DNA of 64,000 nt from Parvimonas micra. Lineage in GTDB: Bacteria; Bacillota; Clostridia; Tissierellales; Peptoniphilaceae. The translations under genes were made by a program, and so were the position numbers. The stretch spans positions 372,001 through 436,000 of the forward strand of contig NZ_CP148048.1 of NCBI RefSeq assembly GCF_037482165.1, written 5' to 3'. Numbering within the stretch: position 1 is the stretch's first letter; the number at the start of each line of letters is the position of its first letter. Below the pieces are notes generated by a model. It saw only the letters and a list, made by a program, of their open reading frames with translations, was not told the origin of the DNA and did not search any database. Below are positions 1 through 9,758 of this stretch, in pieces.

Positions 1-637
1 TGACGGTGGACCTATTGGAGAACTTGAATATGAAAGTTTCAATGCTTGCAGTGCAATTGTGGATATTAAAGGTAAAAATGTTCATCCGGGTTCAGCAAAA
101 GATATTATGAGAAATTCACTTATGGTTGCTCATAATCTTTTATCAATGTTACCTGCAAATGAAAGACCAGAACATACAGAAGGATATGACGGTTTTTATC
201 ATCTATTAGAAATGAAAGGTGATACTGAAAATACTCATATGGAATTTATTATAAGAGATTTTGATAGAGTAAAATTTGAAAATAAAAAAGAATATATGAA
301 AAAAATAGTTGAAGTTTTAAATTTCAGATATGATAATTCAATTACTTTAGAACTTAAAGATTCATATTACAATATGAGAGAAAAATTAGAAGATAGAAAA
401 GATATAATTGACCTTGCCTATAATTCAATGGTTGAAATTGGAATTACTCCAAAAATTCAAGCAATTAGAGGTGGTACTGACGGATCAAGACTTTCTTTCA
501 TGGGACTTCCTTGTCCAAATATTTTTGCTGGTGGATTTAATTTCCATGGTAGATATGAATTTGTTCCTATTTCATATATGGAAAAAGGTTCAGAATTACT
601 TGTAAAAATTGTAGAAAACATTGTAAAAGGAGAATAA
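1..637 (+). CDS. pepT: Peptidase T (tripeptide aminopeptidase), 5' truncated by window edge
   Basis: The open frame runs from base 2 to the stop at 635-637, and the start lies outside the window. The GTG at 59 is internal, because the coding frame continues upstream of it (DGGPIGELEYESFNA). The C-terminal M20 metallopeptidase half is visible: RGGTDGSRLSFMGLPCPN, followed by GGFNFHG, whose His is the late zinc ligand in this family. PepT removes N-terminal residues from tripeptides in the cytoplasm. pepD follows after one base, so the two peptidases are probably co-transcribed. Family assignment is secure; only about half the protein can be seen. Confidence 0.93.
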   Translation, partial: DGGPIGELEYESFNACSAIVDIKGKNVHPGSAKDIMRNSLMVAHNLLSMLPANERPEHTEGYDGFYHLLEMKGDTENTHMEFIIRDFDRVKFENKKEYMKKIVEVLNFRYDNSITLELKDSYYNMREKLEDRKDIIDLAYNSMVEIGITPKIQAIRGGTDGSRLSFMGLPCPNIFAGGFNFHGRYEFVPISYMEKGSELLVKIVENIVKGE

Positions 638-638
638 T

Positions 639-2027
639 ATGAATTTAAAGCCAGAAAGAGTTTTTCACTATTTTAGAGAACTTTCAGATATTCCTCGTGA
701 ATCACATAATGAAAAGGCAGTATCTGATTACATTTATAATTTTGGTAAAAAATTAGGACTTGAAACAAAACAAGATGATATTCTTAATGTCTATATAAGA
801 AAACCTGCAACAAAGGGATATGAAAACAAACCTGGAATAATCCTACAAGGACATATGGATATGGTTTGTGAAAAAGCTACAAGCTCAAAACATAATTTTG
901 CAACAGATAAAATTGAATGGGTAGTTAAAGATGATTTACTTTTTGCAAATAATACTACACTTGGAGCAGATGACGGAATTGCAGTTGCAATGGCAATGGC
1001 TATCTTGGAAGATGAAACTTTGATTCACCCTGAACTTGAAGTACTTATTACAGTTACTGAAGAAACTACAATGGCAGGAGCTTTAGGACTTGAAAAAGGT
1101 CTTTTAAAAGGAAAATATCTTTTTAATATCGATTCCGAAGAAGAAGGTATTTTAACTCTTGGTTCCGCTGGTGGTACTTTATTTAAAACAAATTTGGAAT
1201 TAAAATTTGAAAATAAGGAAGTAGAGCTTGTTAAACTTCATTTTGACGGATATCTAGGCGGACATTCAGGAATGGAAATCGGCAAAAATAGAAGAAATAT
1301 GATTAAAACAATTGCTGAATTTATAAAAGAGAGCGGACTTTCAATCTCCAGTGTAAACTGTGGAAATAAAGATAATGCAATTCCTAGAGTTGGCGAAATT
1401 GTAATTGAAAATTCACCAAAATTAGATGAATTAATTGCTAAATTTACAGAAAAATACAATGGTGAAGAACAACTTACAATAGATAAAAAAGAAACATTTA
1501 ATGGAAAAATTTTAACAAACGCATTAAAAAATACTCTAGTTGATATTTTAGAAGAATTGCCAACAGGGGTAAATTCAAAAGATGAAACCGGTATTATCAG
1601 TTCATCAAATCTTGCAATAGTTCAAACAACTGAAAATGAAATTTTAATTCGCGATTCAATCCGTTCATCTTCATTGAGTATTTTTGCAGATATGAAGTCA
1701 TCTTTTACTAAAATTGCTGAAAAATTAGGTTTAAAACATGAATTTTTGGGCGGTTATCCTTCATGGGAAAAGAAAGAAAATTCAACATTACAAAAATATG
1801 CAAATAAAGTTTATAAAGACTTAACTGGAAAAGAATTTGAAAATATTGTAGTTCATGCAGGACTTGAATGTGGAGCAATCTATGAAAAATATCCAAATCT
1901 TGAGTTGATTTCATTCGGACCTGACATCAGAGGAGCACATACTCCACAAGAAAATCTTTCAATTCCATCAACAGAAAGAGTTTATGACTTTACGCTAAAA
2001 TTAATTGAAGAAATTGCAAAAAATTAA
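639..2027 (+). CDS. pepD: Aminoacyl-histidine dipeptidase (Xaa-His dipeptidase, M20 family)
   Basis: 462 residues, full length for PepD. Metal-site motifs are seen as GHMDMVCEK near residue 77, LGADDGIAVAMAMA near 110, and VTEETTMAGA near 143. The late HAGLECG and GPDIRGAHTPQE motifs match the PepD type of M20 enzyme. The protein hydrolyses Xaa-His dipeptides in the cytoplasm. The ATG follows the pepT stop by one base with a GGAG-containing site overlapping the end of pepT. A strong terminator follows, so this ends the peptidase unit. Confidence 0.93.
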   Translation: MNLKPERVFHYFRELSDIPRESHNEKAVSDYIYNFGKKLGLETKQDDILNVYIRKPATKGYENKPGIILQGHMDMVCEKATSSKHNFATDKIEWVVKDDLLFANNTTLGADDGIAVAMAMAILEDETLIHPELEVLITVTEETTMAGALGLEKGLLKGKYLFNIDSEEEGILTLGSAGGTLFKTNLELKFENKEVELVKLHFDGYLGGHSGMEIGKNRRNMIKTIAEFIKESGLSISSVNCGNKDNAIPRVGEIVIENSPKLDELIAKFTEKYNGEEQLTIDKKETFNGKILTNALKNTLVDILEELPTGVNSKDETGIISSSNLAIVQTTENEILIRDSIRSSSLSIFADMKSSFTKIAEKLGLKHEFLGGYPSWEKKENSTLQKYANKVYKDLTGKEFENIVVHAGLECGAIYEKYPNLELISFGPDIRGAHTPQENLSIPSTERVYDFTLKLIEEIAKN

Positions 2028-2043
2028 TTTTAAAATTTTATTG

Positions 2044-2074
2044 AAAATCAGCTAAGCGATTAGCTGATTTTTTT
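2044..2074 (+). terminator. Intrinsic terminator after pepD
   Basis: A 12-bp perfect stem (AAAATCAGCTAA / TTAGCTGATTTT) with loop GCGA is followed by a T run. It lies 17 bases past the pepD stop. Confidence 0.9.
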
Positions 2075-2146
2075 ATGTTGATATTTTAAGTTTTATTTAA
2101 TATAATAAACATATAATAATTAAAATTATTTTATATGGGGGTCTTT

Positions 2147-3121
2147 ATGAGTGATATTGAATTTAAGTTTGCGAGTAAGTCAATCAAAAATGGAGAAAGT
2201 ACAAAGTTATGTTCAATTTTGAATGTGACACCAGATTCTTTTTCAGATGGTGGAAAATACTTTGATATTGATAGAGCTGTAAAAAGAGCAAATGAGCTTG
2301 TTTCAAAAGGGGCATATATGCTTGATATAGGTGGAGAGTCCACAAGACCTGGAAGTAAATTAATTTCCGTAGAAGAAGAGATTGAAAGAATTGTTCCGAT
2401 TATCAAGGCAATAAAGTCTGAAATGGATGTTGTAATTTCAGTTGATACTTGGAAATCTGAAGTTGCTAAGGCAGCAATAGATGCAGGCTCGGATATTATT
2501 AACGATATTACAGGTTTACTCGGTGATGAAAAAATGGTTGATGTCATTGCAAATTCAAATGTTGGATATATTATGATGTTTAATCCCGTAATCATAAGGC
2601 CAGAACATGAAGGCTCAAAAATTTTTCCAAAGTTTGGCAAAAATTCTTTTATAACGGATAAAGATTTGGAATATTTCCAAAGTTTAGATATTTTAGATAT
2701 GATGAAAGAGTGTTTTAATAAAACTTTGAAGATTGCTATTTCAAAAGGCATAGATAAGTCAAGAATTTGTTTGGATCCAGGCATCGGTTTTGCACTTACG
2801 AAAAGAGAAAACTTAGAATTGATTAAGGGAATAGATAGAATTCATAATATGGGATATTTATCATTTTTAGGAGTTTCTAGAAAGAGATTTGTAGTAAATA
2901 TTTTAACTGAAAATAATATTGACTCAGATATAAAAACAGAAGAGGGACTTTCTAATGTAGATTTGGCATCTGCATATTTAAGTGCGATTGCATCTTTTAA
3001 AGGTGTAAATATCCTAAGAGTTCATGATTTTGATAAACATTTTTTAGCAATTTTAATTGGAGATGCAATTAGAATGGCAGATAAAAGCGAAGATATTAAT
3101 TTTGGAGCATATAAAAAATAG
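2147..3121 (+). CDS. folP: Dihydropteroate synthase
   Basis: 324 residues from the ATG at 2147, which has GGGGGT five bases upstream. An in-frame ATG at 2135 would swallow that ribosome site, so it is rejected. DHPS signatures are clear: SILNVTPDSFSDGGKY near residue 28, LDIGGESTRPGS near 60, and the late SRKRF. The enzyme joins p-aminobenzoate to the pterin pyrophosphate and is the sulfonamide target. folK follows after 8 bases. No folB or folE is visible nearby, so the rest of the folate pathway must be elsewhere or absent. Confidence 0.95.
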   Translation: MSDIEFKFASKSIKNGESTKLCSILNVTPDSFSDGGKYFDIDRAVKRANELVSKGAYMLDIGGESTRPGSKLISVEEEIERIVPIIKAIKSEMDVVISVDTWKSEVAKAAIDAGSDIINDITGLLGDEKMVDVIANSNVGYIMMFNPVIIRPEHEGSKIFPKFGKNSFITDKDLEYFQSLDILDMMKECFNKTLKIAISKGIDKSRICLDPGIGFALTKRENLELIKGIDRIHNMGYLSFLGVSRKRFVVNILTENNIDSDIKTEEGLSNVDLASAYLSAIASFKGVNILRVHDFDKHFLAILIGDAIRMADKSEDINFGAYKK

Positions 3122-3129
3122 GAGGACTT

Positions 3130-3597
3130 ATGAGTAAAGTTTGGATTGCTTTAGGTAGTAATATGGGAGAAGGTCGGAAAAATCTTGATTTAGCAATTAA
3201 GATGATGAACGAAAGAGGAGTTTTAGTTGAAAAAGTTTCAACTTATATAGAAACTGAGCCTTATGGTTATACAGAACAGGATAACTTTGTAAATGCAGTT
3301 TGTATAGCTGAGACAAAGCTTAGTCCTAGAGAGCTTTTAGGAGTTCTTTTGAAAATAGAGCTTGATATGGGACGAGTTAGAATAATCAAATGGGGGCCAA
3401 GAATTATTGACTTAGATATTTTATTCTATGAAGATTTAATAATTGATGAAGAAGATTTAAAAGTTCCACATATTGAAATACAAAAAAGGTCTTTTGTTTT
3501 AGAGCCTATGAATGAGATAAGTCCGGATAAAATTCATCCTGTATTTAAAAAGACTGTTCATCAATTATTGTTGGATTTAAACTCTTGTGATATTTAG
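3130..3597 (+). CDS. folK: 2-amino-4-hydroxy-6-hydroxymethyldihydropteridine diphosphokinase
   Basis: 155 residues, the usual HPPK size. Motifs are VWIALGSNMGEGRKNL at the N-terminus, ETEPYGYTEQDNFVNAV, and the ATP/Mg site WGPRIIDLDILFY. The enzyme pyrophosphorylates the pterin for FolP. The start has TAGGAGGA six bases upstream, overlapping the end of folP, and supports translational coupling. Confidence 0.95.
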   Translation: MSKVWIALGSNMGEGRKNLDLAIKMMNERGVLVEKVSTYIETEPYGYTEQDNFVNAVCIAETKLSPRELLGVLLKIELDMGRVRIIKWGPRIIDLDILFYEDLIIDEEDLKVPHIEIQKRSFVLEPMNEISPDKIHPVFKKTVHQLLLDLNSCDI

Positions 3598-3677
3598 AAT
3601 TTAGGCTATTATTCTTGAAAAAATAGAGTTTTTATGTTAATATTATGTAAGATAAAAGATAATTAAGGAGGTTTTTT

Positions 3678-4376
3678 ATGACACCACACAATAGAGCGAT
3701 AGAAGGAGAAATTGCAGAAACTGTCTTAATGCCAGGAGATCCTTTAAGAGCTAAGTTTATTGCAGAAAATTTTTTAGAAGATGTTACATTATTTAATGAT
3801 GTAAGAGGAATGTTAGGTTACACAGGAACTTACAAAGGAAAAAAAGTTTCAGTTATGGGAAGCGGAATGGGTGTTCCATCAATTGGAATTTACTCTTATG
3901 AATTAATCCATTTTTATGGAGTTAAGAATTTAATCAGAATTGGTTCTTGTGGAGCTTATAGTGATAAACTTAAATTATATGATGTAGTTGTAGGAATGGC
4001 TGCTTCAACAGATTCAAACTTTGCACATCAATATAAATTAGATGGAACATATTCAGCAAACTGTTCTTGGGAACTTTTAAGAAAAACTTATGAAGCATCA
4101 AAAGAACAAAATATTGATATCAATGTAGGTAATATTTTCTGTTCTGATATTTTCTATAACGCTTCATCTGAAGATTGGAAAAAATGGGCACAAATGGGAG
4201 TTCTAGCAGTGGATATGGAAAGTTATGCTCTTTATTGTAATGCTAATTATGCAGGGGTTAATGCAATTACAATATTAACTGTATCAGATTCATTCCATTT
4301 TAAAGAAATTACAACTCCTGAAGAAAGACAAAATAGTTTTACAACTATGATGAAATTAGCATTGGAGATAGCATAA
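3678..4376 (+). CDS. deoD: Purine-nucleoside phosphorylase (DeoD type)
   Basis: 232 residues, typical for the hexameric bacterial PNP. Seen: [54 protein letters not shown], and the VDMESYALY purine-binding segment. It phosphorolyses (deoxy)ribonucleosides to base and sugar 1-phosphate. An AAGGAGG site sits just upstream. The stop overlaps the deoC start by one base, coupling nucleoside cleavage to deoxyribose-phosphate breakdown. Confidence 0.95.
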   Translation: MTPHNRAIEGEIAETVLMPGDPLRAKFIAENFLEDVTLFNDVRGMLGYTGTYKGKKVSVMGSGMGVPSIGIYSYELIHFYGVKNLIRIGSCGAYSDKLKLYDVVVGMAASTDSNFAHQYKLDGTYSANCSWELLRKTYEASKEQNIDINVGNIFCSDIFYNASSEDWKKWAQMGVLAVDMESYALYCNANYAGVNAITILTVSDSFHFKEITTPEERQNSFTTMMKLALEIA

Positions 4377-5020
4377 TGGAATTAAATAGATATATGGATC
4401 ATACTGCATTAAAGGCAGATACTACTTATGAAATGATAGATAAACTTTGTGAAGAAGCTAAAAAATATGACTTTTTCTCTGTTTGTGTAAATGGTTGTCA
4501 TGTAAAAAGATGTGCTGAAAACTTAAAAGGTTCAAATACTAAAGTTTGTACTGTTGTAGGATTTCCACTAGGAGCAATGACAACAGAAAGTAAAGTTTTT
4601 GAAACTGAAAATGCAATCAAAAATGGTGCAAATGAAATTGATATGGTAATCAATATAGGTGCTTTAAAATCAAATGATTTAGACTTTGTATTTAATGATA
4701 TAAAGGCACTTGTAGATGCAACAAGAGGAAAAGCACTTTTAAAAGTTATTATAGAAACTTGTCTATTAACTGATGAAGAAATTGTAAAAGTTTCTGAACT
4801 TTGTGTTAAGGCTGGAGCTGAATTTGTAAAAACTTCAACAGGGTTTAGCACTTCAGGTGCAAATGAACATGTTGTTGCACTTATGAAAAAAACTGTAGGA
4901 GACAAAGCAAAAGTTAAAGCTAGTGGAGGAATAAGAGATAAGGCTACTGCTTTAAAAATGATTGAATTAGGTGCTGACAGATTAGGTGTAAGTGCAAGTG
5001 TAAAAATAATTTCAGAATAA
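4376..5020 (+). CDS. deoC: Deoxyribose-phosphate aldolase
   Basis: 214 residues, full length for class I DeoC. The Schiff-base lysines are in [10 protein letters not shown] and [10 protein letters not shown], with KASGGIRD downstream. It splits deoxyribose 5-phosphate into glyceraldehyde 3-phosphate and acetaldehyde. The ATG shares its A with the TAA of deoD. A terminator closes the two-gene salvage operon. No regulator or phosphopentomutase gene is present in the cluster. Confidence 0.95.
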   Translation: MELNRYMDHTALKADTTYEMIDKLCEEAKKYDFFSVCVNGCHVKRCAENLKGSNTKVCTVVGFPLGAMTTESKVFETENAIKNGANEIDMVINIGALKSNDLDFVFNDIKALVDATRGKALLKVIIETCLLTDEEIVKVSELCVKAGAEFVKTSTGFSTSGANEHVVALMKKTVGDKAKVKASGGIRDKATALKMIELGADRLGVSASVKIISE

Positions 5021-5025
5021 TTTAT

Positions 5026-5052
5026 GGAAGTTGGAAACAACTTCCTTTTTTT
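5026..5052 (+). terminator. Intrinsic terminator after deoC
   Basis: Perfect 8-bp stem GGAAGTTG / CAACTTCC with a GAAA tetraloop, then seven T. Confidence 0.93.
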
Positions 5053-5137
5053 ATAATTACGATTTTTTAAATACATTTGATTGTTATTATCTTTTGAAGG
5101 GTATATTTTTTATAAAATCAGGAAGGGGATGATTTTT

Positions 5138-6205
5138 ATGAAAAAATTTTTAATACCTTTTATTTTATGTGTTTTTATAATAGGATTTGTAGTAACATAT
5201 AAAATAAAAACTAGAAAAGGAGAGAAAGTTATGGAAAAACCAAAAGTTGATTTAAGTTCAATTAAGAACAAAGGAGAAATCTATTTAGCAGGAGGTTGTT
5301 TCTGGGGTGTTGAAGGATATTTTTCCAAAATAGAAGGTATTGCAGATACAACTGTTGGATATGCAAATGGAAACGGCTCAGAGACAAGTTATGAGAAAAT
5401 TAAGAGTACTGATCATGCAGAAACTGTGCATATAGTTTATGATAAAGATAAAATTTCTCTTGAAGAAATTTTACAACATTATTTTAGGATAATTGAACCT
5501 ACAAGTGTTAATAAACAAGGCAATGACAGCGGAAGACAATATAGAACAGGAGTTTACTATGTTGATGAAAATGATAAAACTGTTATAGAAAAATTTATCA
5601 ATGATCAAAGACCAAATTTTGATAAGCCTATAACTGTTGAAGTCGAAAAACTTAAAAATTTTGTTGTAGCTGAAGAGTATCATCAAGACTATTTGAAGAA
5701 ACACCCAAATGGATATTGTCATATTGACTTAGGTCTTGCGGATAAACCTCTTGAAAGAAGAGATGGAAAATATAAAAAGCCAAGCAAAGAAGAACTAAAA
5801 AATAAATTGAGCGAATTGGAATATAATGTTACACAAAATGGAGCAACTGAAAGAGCATTTTCAAGTAAATATGATAAATTTGATGAAAAAGGAATTTATG
5901 TTGATGTAGTAACAGGGGAACCACTTTTTTCTTCAAAAGATAAATATGATGCTGGTTGTGGATGGCCAAGTTTTACCAAACCAATAGATGAAAATATTAA
6001 TTATAAAAAAGATAGTAGTCATGGACTTGAAAGAATCGAAGTAAAAAGCAAAGGCGGAGATTCACATTTGGGGCATGTTTTTGATGATGGTCCTAAGGAT
6101 AAGGGTGGAAAAAGATATTGTATAAATGGGGCTTCTTTGAGATTTATTCCTTTGGAGGATATGGAAAAAGAAGGTTATGGAAAATATATTGATAAAGTTA
6201 AGTAA
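5138..6205 (+). CDS. msrAB: Membrane-anchored/exported peptide methionine sulfoxide reductase MsrA-MsrB fusion
   Basis: 355 residues from ATG 5138, chosen because GGAAGGGG lies upstream; a TTG-started extension to 5081 has no ribosome site. Residues about 3-22 form a hydrophobic helix after two lysines, a signal anchor with no lipobox seen. MsrA follows, with [11 protein letters not shown] and the catalytic Cys near residue 53. MsrB comes last, with AGCGWPSF and the catalytic Cys in [11 protein letters not shown]. The MsrB zinc CxxC pairs are absent, as in many MsrB. It repairs both sulfoxide diastereomers, presumably at the cell surface. Confidence 0.93.
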   Translation: MKKFLIPFILCVFIIGFVVTYKIKTRKGEKVMEKPKVDLSSIKNKGEIYLAGGCFWGVEGYFSKIEGIADTTVGYANGNGSETSYEKIKSTDHAETVHIVYDKDKISLEEILQHYFRIIEPTSVNKQGNDSGRQYRTGVYYVDENDKTVIEKFINDQRPNFDKPITVEVEKLKNFVVAEEYHQDYLKKHPNGYCHIDLGLADKPLERRDGKYKKPSKEELKNKLSELEYNVTQNGATERAFSSKYDKFDEKGIYVDVVTGEPLFSSKDKYDAGCGWPSFTKPIDENINYKKDSSHGLERIEVKSKGGDSHLGHVFDDGPKDKGGKRYCINGASLRFIPLEDMEKEGYGKYIDKVK

Positions 6206-6229
6206 AAATATTTTTTATAGTTAAATGGG

Positions 6230-6271
6230 AAAAGGTATATAATTATATTTATTTAATTATATACCTTTTTT
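6230..6271 (+). terminator. Intrinsic terminator after msrAB
   Basis: Long stem AAAAGGTATATAATTA / TAATTATATACCTTTT, an 8-base loop, then a T run. Confidence 0.88.
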
Positions 6272-6394
6272 GTCGTGAAAAAATAATGCTATTAAGTACT
6301 TGGTTTGTGGAAAATGTTAAAAATACTTAAATTTTTAAACTGAATTTTTATAATTAATTTCCTATAAAATCTCAAAAGTTTTCCCGAAAACATA

Positions 6395-6423
6395 TTGACT
6401 TATACCCTAATAAAGTGTATAAT
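6395..6423 (+). promoter_or_regulatory. Sigma-A promoter of the alanine symporter gene
   Basis: TTGACT, 17-base spacer, TATAAT. It lies 30 bases ahead of the symporter ATG. Confidence 0.82.
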
Positions 6424-6453
6424 ACAATTAATAAATTTTATAGGAGGTATTAT

Positions 6454-7908
6454 ATGAACTTATTATCTAATTTAGTATTACTAAGCGGTTCAGGACTTGT
6501 TGATACTATCAACAAAATAAACGATTTTATCGCTGGTAATATACTTATGTATGGTTTGTTATTTGCGGGATTATTCCTTTCATTTATTTTGGGCTTCCCA
6601 CAAATCACAAAAATGGGAAAGGCTTTTAAATTAGTTTTTGGAGGACTTTTCAAAAAACAAGAAGGACCTAAAGAAGAAGGTTCTATGTCTTCATTCCAAG
6701 CATTGGCAACAGCAGTTGCTGCTCAAGTAGGAACAGGTAACGTAGCAGGGGTTGCAACTGCTATTACAGCAGGTGGACCTGGAGCAATTTTCTGGATGTG
6801 GTTATCAGCATTCTTTGGAATGGGAACAATTTTCGTAGAAGCAGTTTTAGCTCAAAAATATAGATCTAAAATTGACGGAGAATTTGTTGGTGGACCTGCA
6901 TATTACATATCAAAAGGTATGAAGAAAACTGGAGCATTTGCTAAAATTCTTGCAGGATTTTTCTCAATTGCAATAGTATTGGCTTTAGGATTTATGGGTA
7001 ATGCTGTTCAATCAAACTCAATAGCATCAGGTATTAAAGGTATTCAAGGACTTGAAAATATTAACCCAGCTATTATTGGTGTTGTTATTGCTATTTTAGC
7101 AGCTTTAATTTTTATCGGTGGTATTGACAGAATTGCAAAATTTGCTGAACTTGTAGTTCCTGTTATGGCTGCAGTTTATATCTTAGGAAGTTTAGTAATT
7201 TTAATTATGTTTGCTAATAAAATTGGACCAACTTTCGCATGGATTTTCAAGAGTGCATTTAATGGTACAGCAGTAGCCGGTGGTATCGCTGGGGCAGCAG
7301 TTAAAGCAGCTGTTCAAAAAGGGGTTGCAAGAGGATTATTCTCTAATGAAGCTGGTATGGGTTCAACACCTCATGCTCATGCTGTAGCACATGTAAAACA
7401 CCCTGCTGAACAAGGTTTAACAGCTATAATCGGTGTATTCATTGATACAGTTTTAGTATGTTCTGCAACAGCACTTTCTATTTTAGTAACAGGTGCTTAT
7501 GAAGTTAAGGGAGCTGATGGAAAATTCTTAGCCGGAGCACAATTAACTCAACAAGCATTCAGAACTGCATTTGGATCAGGCGGAGCTATTTTCTTAGCCG
7601 TTTGTTTATCATTCTTTGCATTTACAACTATAGTTGGTTGGTACTATTTCGGAGAATCAAATATTAAATACTTATTTGGTAAAGCTGGACTTTTACCTTA
7701 TAGAGCTATAGTTCTTATTTGTATCATAGCTGGTTCTCTTGGAGAAGTTGCTATCGTTTGGTCATTAGCAGATATCTTCAACAGTTTAATGGTATTACCA
7801 AACTTAGTTGCTATCCTTTGGTTATCATTTGAAGCTAGAGATATTATGAAAGACTACAATCAATGTTTATTAAACAATGATGTACATTATGATTACGAAG
7901 TAAAATAG
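6454..7908 (+). CDS. Alanine/glycine:cation symporter (AGCS family)
   Basis: 484 residues from ATG 6454, which has TAGGAGGT six bases upstream; a longer GTG-initiated frame overlaps the promoter and is rejected. About ten or eleven membrane helices. AGCS-family segments include ALATAVAAQVGTGNVAGVATA near residue 85, GGPGAIFWMW, and the later GLFSNEAGMGSTPHAHA. The family imports alanine or glycine with sodium. It is monocistronic between its own promoter and terminator. The exact substrate cannot be read from sequence. Confidence 0.92.
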   Translation: MNLLSNLVLLSGSGLVDTINKINDFIAGNILMYGLLFAGLFLSFILGFPQITKMGKAFKLVFGGLFKKQEGPKEEGSMSSFQALATAVAAQVGTGNVAGVATAITAGGPGAIFWMWLSAFFGMGTIFVEAVLAQKYRSKIDGEFVGGPAYYISKGMKKTGAFAKILAGFFSIAIVLALGFMGNAVQSNSIASGIKGIQGLENINPAIIGVVIAILAALIFIGGIDRIAKFAELVVPVMAAVYILGSLVILIMFANKIGPTFAWIFKSAFNGTAVAGGIAGAAVKAAVQKGVARGLFSNEAGMGSTPHAHAVAHVKHPAEQGLTAIIGVFIDTVLVCSATALSILVTGAYEVKGADGKFLAGAQLTQQAFRTAFGSGGAIFLAVCLSFFAFTTIVGWYYFGESNIKYLFGKAGLLPYRAIVLICIIAGSLGEVAIVWSLADIFNSLMVLPNLVAILWLSFEARDIMKDYNQCLLNNDVHYDYEVK

Positions 7909-7928
7909 TAATTAATTATATAAATTTA

Positions 7929-7954
7929 GGAGAGATGAGATCTCTCCTTTTTTT
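7929..7954 (+). terminator. Intrinsic terminator after the AGCS symporter
   Basis: Perfect 8-bp stem GGAGAGAT / ATCTCTCC with loop GAG, then seven T. Confidence 0.92.
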
Positions 7955-8063
7955 ATATTCACTTTTTCTATTTAAAAATTTTTTGTTAAAAATATGTTTT
8001 TAATAATTTTGTAACACTTTTGTAATAATTTTGTAATTTTTAGTGCTTATTTTTAGCTATTTG

Positions 8064-8092
8064 TTGATGTTATAGAAAAAATATGTTAAAAT
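8064..8092 (+). promoter_or_regulatory. Promoter of the glucosaminidase gene
   Basis: TTGATG, 17-base spacer, TAAAAT, about 45 bases before the ATG at 8139. Confidence 0.65.
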
Positions 8093-8138
8093 TAATTACA
8101 TTAGATGATTATTAAAAAATAATTATTAGGAGGTATTT

Positions 8139-9731
8139 ATGAGAATAAACAAAAAAGTTTTAGTATTTTCTCTAGTAATGTTGAGTGGATTAGGACTTAA
8201 GAGTACATTTGAAAGTGATAAATTAACAGAAGCAAAAGAGTATAGAAATAAAATATTTTATGGAGATGATGGAAAACCTGCAAACTGGTGGTACAATGAC
8301 GGTGAAGCATGGTACTTTTTCCGTAATGGTAAAAAACATACTGGCTATGGCAATGATGCAAATGGAAAAAGATATTTTTCTGGAGGAAAATATTTAAACT
8401 GGTGGGCTAATGATGGTGATGGTTGGTATTTTTTCCAAGATGGTAAAAAACATACTGGCTACGGAAAAGATGCTAATGGAAAAAAATTCTTTTCTGAAGG
8501 AAAATATGCAAACTGGTGGGCTAATGATGGCAAAGCTTGGTATTTTTTCCAAGATGGTAAAAAACATACCGGCTACGGAAAAGATGCTAATGGAAGAAAA
8601 TTCTTTTCTGAAGGAAAATATGCAAACTGGTGGGCTGATGATGGCGAAGCTTGGTACTTTTTCCAAGATGGTGTAAAATTTACAGGTACAGCAGAAGATG
8701 CGTCTGGAAAAAGAGATTTTAAAAATGGAAAATACTCAAAAGATACAAAAAGTAAATATAAATATGGTTTATTCTTTAATAGTGAAGGAGATTTAGCTAA
8801 TTGGTGGTGTAATGACAGCAATGGTTGGTATTTCTTCCAAAATGGAAAAAAACATAGTGGCTATGGGGAAGATGCCAGCGGAAAGAAATATTTTGATAAT
8901 GGAAAATATACAAATGGCTGGTACGACGATGGTAAAGATTGGTACTTTTTCCAAAATGGAGCTAAACATAGTGGCTATGGAGAAGATGGCAATGGAACGA
9001 AATATTTTGATAATGGAAAATATGCAAACTGGTGGCATAAAGATGGCGAAAAATGGTATTATTTCAATGACGGAGATAAACATAGTGGATATGGCAATGA
9101 TGCAAATGGAAGAAAATTTTTCTACAATGGAAAATATGCCGATGGCTGGTATGATGATGGTAAAGATTGGTACTTCTTCAAAGATGGAGAAAAGTTTACT
9201 GGAAGAGCTAAGGATGCATCAGGATATAGAAATTTTGTAAATGGAAAATATGGAACAAAATCTTATAATAATGCTTTTATAGATAAGATAGTTCCAGGAG
9301 TTTTAAAGGCTGTTAAAGGTAAAGGATTATTTCCTTCAATTGCAGTTGCACAAGCTTGTTTGGAAACTGGTTTTGGAAGTGATAGTTTATCACCAGCTCC
9401 AATTTATAATTTATTTGGAATAAAAGCTGCTAAAGATACTCCACCTTCAAGATATTATGAAATAAGAACAGCTGAGTATAAAAACGGTGTAAAATATTAT
9501 ATTACAGCAAAGTTTATGAAGTTCTCAGGTTATGATGAAGCATTTGAATATTATGCTAATTTATTTACAAAAAGTAAATGGCTTAGAAGATATTATGCAG
9601 GAGTTTTATCTGCAAAATCTCCAGAAGAAGCTGCTAGAGCTTTAACTGGAACTTATGCGACAGATCCTAATTATGGTAAAAAACTTCTTAACATAATTGA
9701 TAAATATGGCTTAAGAGAATTAGATAAATAA
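8139..9731 (+). CDS. Secreted repeat-containing endo-beta-N-acetylglucosaminidase
   Basis: 530 residues. Residues 1 to about 22 form a signal peptide (basic MRINKK, then a hydrophobic core). Residues about 45-370 hold eight aromatic repeats of about 38 residues built on WW-x-NDG-x-x-WYFF-x-DG-KKHTGYG. They resemble wall-binding repeats by their W/Y/G spacing. They fall into two blocks of four, each ending in a divergent KFTG unit. Residues about 378-530 are a glucosaminidase domain (SIAVAQACLETGFGSDSL, probable catalytic Glu 409; YNLFGIKA; Y-ATDPNYG-KKL). Likely role: peptidoglycan remodelling or adhesion at the surface. Repeat ligand unknown. Confidence 0.88.
   Translation: MRINKKVLVFSLVMLSGLGLKSTFESDKLTEAKEYRNKIFYGDDGKPANWWYNDGEAWYFFRNGKKHTGYGNDANGKRYFSGGKYLNWWANDGDGWYFFQDGKKHTGYGKDANGKKFFSEGKYANWWANDGKAWYFFQDGKKHTGYGKDANGRKFFSEGKYANWWADDGEAWYFFQDGVKFTGTAEDASGKRDFKNGKYSKDTKSKYKYGLFFNSEGDLANWWCNDSNGWYFFQNGKKHSGYGEDASGKKYFDNGKYTNGWYDDGKDWYFFQNGAKHSGYGEDGNGTKYFDNGKYANWWHKDGEKWYYFNDGDKHSGYGNDANGRKFFYNGKYADGWYDDGKDWYFFKDGEKFTGRAKDASGYRNFVNGKYGTKSYNNAFIDKIVPGVLKAVKGKGLFPSIAVAQACLETGFGSDSLSPAPIYNLFGIKAAKDTPPSRYYEIRTAEYKNGVKYYITAKFMKFSGYDEAFEYYANLFTKSKWLRRYYAGVLSAKSPEEAARALTGTYATDPNYGKKLLNIIDKYGLRELDK
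8397..8738 (+). repeat. Tandem 114-bp repeat units within the glucosaminidase gene
   Basis: The motif AACTGGTGGGCT recurs at 8397, 8511 and 8625, an exact 114-bp period (38 codons). The two complete units are nearly identical at DNA level, which implies recent duplication or gene conversion. The surrounding units (from 8283 and on to about 9250) are more diverged. Confidence 0.9.
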
Positions 9732-9758
9732 ATTTTTCCGAACGGAGTATAACTTTAG

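Noticed and set aside
4498-5076. 192-codon minus-strand ORF opposite deoC
   Set aside because: It lies fully antisense to deoC, has no ribosome site, and codes for no recognisable protein.
8394-9240. Several overlapping ORFs on both strands of the glucosaminidase gene
   Set aside because: They are other-frame readings of the 114-bp repeat and share its period. The signal peptide and catalytic domain are only in the annotated frame.
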